A DNA stretch of 35,201 nt. It comes from Foetidibacter luteolus (GTDB lineage Bacteria > Bacteroidota > Bacteroidia > Chitinophagales > Chitinophagaceae). The stretch covers positions 1 through 35,201 of the forward strand of contig NZ_VVIP01000061.1 of the NCBI RefSeq assembly GCF_009650435.1, in the 5' to 3' direction. The position numbers were made by a program, and so were the translations under genes. Of the stretch, positions 34,481 to 35,201 are shown piece by piece (the stretch's first letter is position 1; the number at the start of each line of letters is the position of its first letter). The notes below the pieces were generated by a model. It was not told where the DNA came from, searched no databases, and was given only the letters and a program-made list of their open reading frames with translations.

Positions 34481-35201
34481 TCATTCCCTGGCTATTTGAC
34501 TATCTTCTCGATTCCAATCCATTATTTTCAAGTCGCCCCTTTGCATCCATAGTTCCTTGATTTTTTGTCCCGCTTCTTCAGGTGTCACACGGATATAACG
34601 GTAAAAGTCCCGCAAGCTTTTGTGGCCACTTATTTTCATAATTAAGTCCACCGGTGTTCCAGCTAAAAACTCATTGGTGCAGAAGGAACGACGGCAAGTG
34701 TGAGATGTAATCCACTCATATTTAGGCCTGGTTAAAACGATATCCCGGTTCCCTTTCTTATAAGAAAACTTGATAACCTCGCTTATGCCTGCAATCTTTC
34801 CAACTTCCTTAATATGCCGGTTAAAGTCAGGGTTGCTGAATACTGGGATGTTATTGTTGAATGTAGTCTCTAATATTTTTTGGGCTTCTTCCCTTAACGG
34901 AATTACCACCCAGTGATCCGATTTCTCCTGTTTTTTATACAACATGTCTTTACGAATATCCTCCGATTGAATCCTGGAAAAGTCTGAAAAACGCAAACCA
35001 GTTAAACATCCAAATATCAAGAGGTCGCGATATTTAACCAGGTGAGGGTTGGCTGAAAGGTCGGTCTGGTATATCCTCGCAATTTCATTTCTGCTCAAAT
35101 AAATAGCGTCACTTTCCTCTTCCAATATTTTAAAGTCAGATATGTCAATAGGCGATATTATTTTTCGGCGCATTCTATCTCGAAGAAACACACGCAATTG
35201 C
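34481..35201 (-). CDS. Tyrosine recombinase (integrase), N-terminus outside the window
   Basis: This partial catalytic domain is open to the right edge. It carries the expected motifs: the first arginine in CLTGLRFSDFSRIQ, a lysine or strand region around WVVIPLREEAQKIL, the H-x-x-R box in SHTCRRSFCTNEFLAGTP, the SGHKS box, and the tyrosine nucleophile in LRDFYRYIRVTPEEA. A helical tail follows. This is the Bacteroidota transposon/ICE-type integrase layout, usually about 400 aa, so roughly 160 residues of the DNA-binding N-terminus are missing from view. It should cut and rejoin DNA at an attachment site. It is related to the fragment at 912-1214 in the same orientation, so the region between may belong to one or more integrated elements. 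Confidence 0.9.
   Translation of the reverse strand, partial: QLRVFLRDRMRRKIISPIDISDFKILEEESDAIYLSRNEIARIYQTDLSANPHLVKYRDLLIFGCLTGLRFSDFSRIQSEDIRKDMLYKKQEKSDHWVVIPLREEAQKILETTFNNNIPVFSNPDFNRHIKEVGKIAGISEVIKFSYKKGNRDIVLTRPKYEWITSHTCRRSFCTNEFLAGTPVDLIMKISGHKSLRDFYRYIRVTPEEAGQKIKELWMQRGDLKIMDWNREDSQIARE

Overview
The window looks like an accessory (defence and mobile) region from a member of the Bacteroidota, probably a Chitinophagaceae- or Sphingobacteriaceae-like soil bacterium. The evidence is a type IX secretion sorting domain at 33.8 kb, a PorT-like outer-membrane barrel, secreted proteins whose signal peptides end in AQ or SQ, a Bacteroidota-type tyrosine recombinase, and weak or absent Shine-Dalgarno sites. 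I saw no tRNA, rRNA or CRISPR array. All product names come from reading motifs; no database search was run.

Left edge to 9 kb. A transposase cut by the window edge and a fragment of a tyrosine recombinase are followed by a complete type III CBASS anti-phage operon on the + strand: cyclase CdnC, HORMA protein Cap7, TRIP13-like Cap6 and nuclease NucC. Divergent from it is a three-gene minus-strand set: a sigma-70-like factor, a 122-aa protein of unknown function and an ImmA/IrrE metallopeptidase. This resembles the CapH/CapP control module known from other CBASS loci, but with a sigma factor where the HTH repressor should be. About 0.55 kb downstream is a second nucleotide-signalling candidate: an Mrr-like nuclease overlapping a CD-NTase-like enzyme with an added hydrophobic N-terminal region.

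9 to 18.2 kb. Two overlapping minus-strand genes encode membrane-anchored proteins. A + strand cluster follows: a trypsin-like protease fused to a DNA/RNA non-specific nuclease, a small two-helix membrane protein, an 899-aa membrane protein with cysteines spaced almost exactly every 11 residues, a 167-aa protein and a roughly 427-aa protein. The last of these runs into a quinone-oxidoreductase gene on the other strand. The oxidoreductase lacks its C-terminus, so about 18.22 kb looks like a recombination junction.

19.6 to 23.2 kb. Two overlapping genes encode a P-loop ATPase and a protein joining a degenerate ATPase-like half to an alpha/beta hydrolase. This is a candidate ATPase/lipase defence system that I do not recognise as described. 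A small HTH-like gene follows on the minus strand.

24 to 34 kb. This is a polymorphic-toxin locus: a secreted tail-fibre-like protein, a 2155-aa SpvB/FG-GAP/RHS protein with an unrecognised C-terminal toxin region, a likely immunity gene 5 bases after it, then a secreted protein, an outer-membrane barrel and a T9SS-sorted protein. The right edge holds a tyrosine recombinase cut by the window. It is related to the fragment at 0.9 kb, so recombinase sequences flank the whole region.
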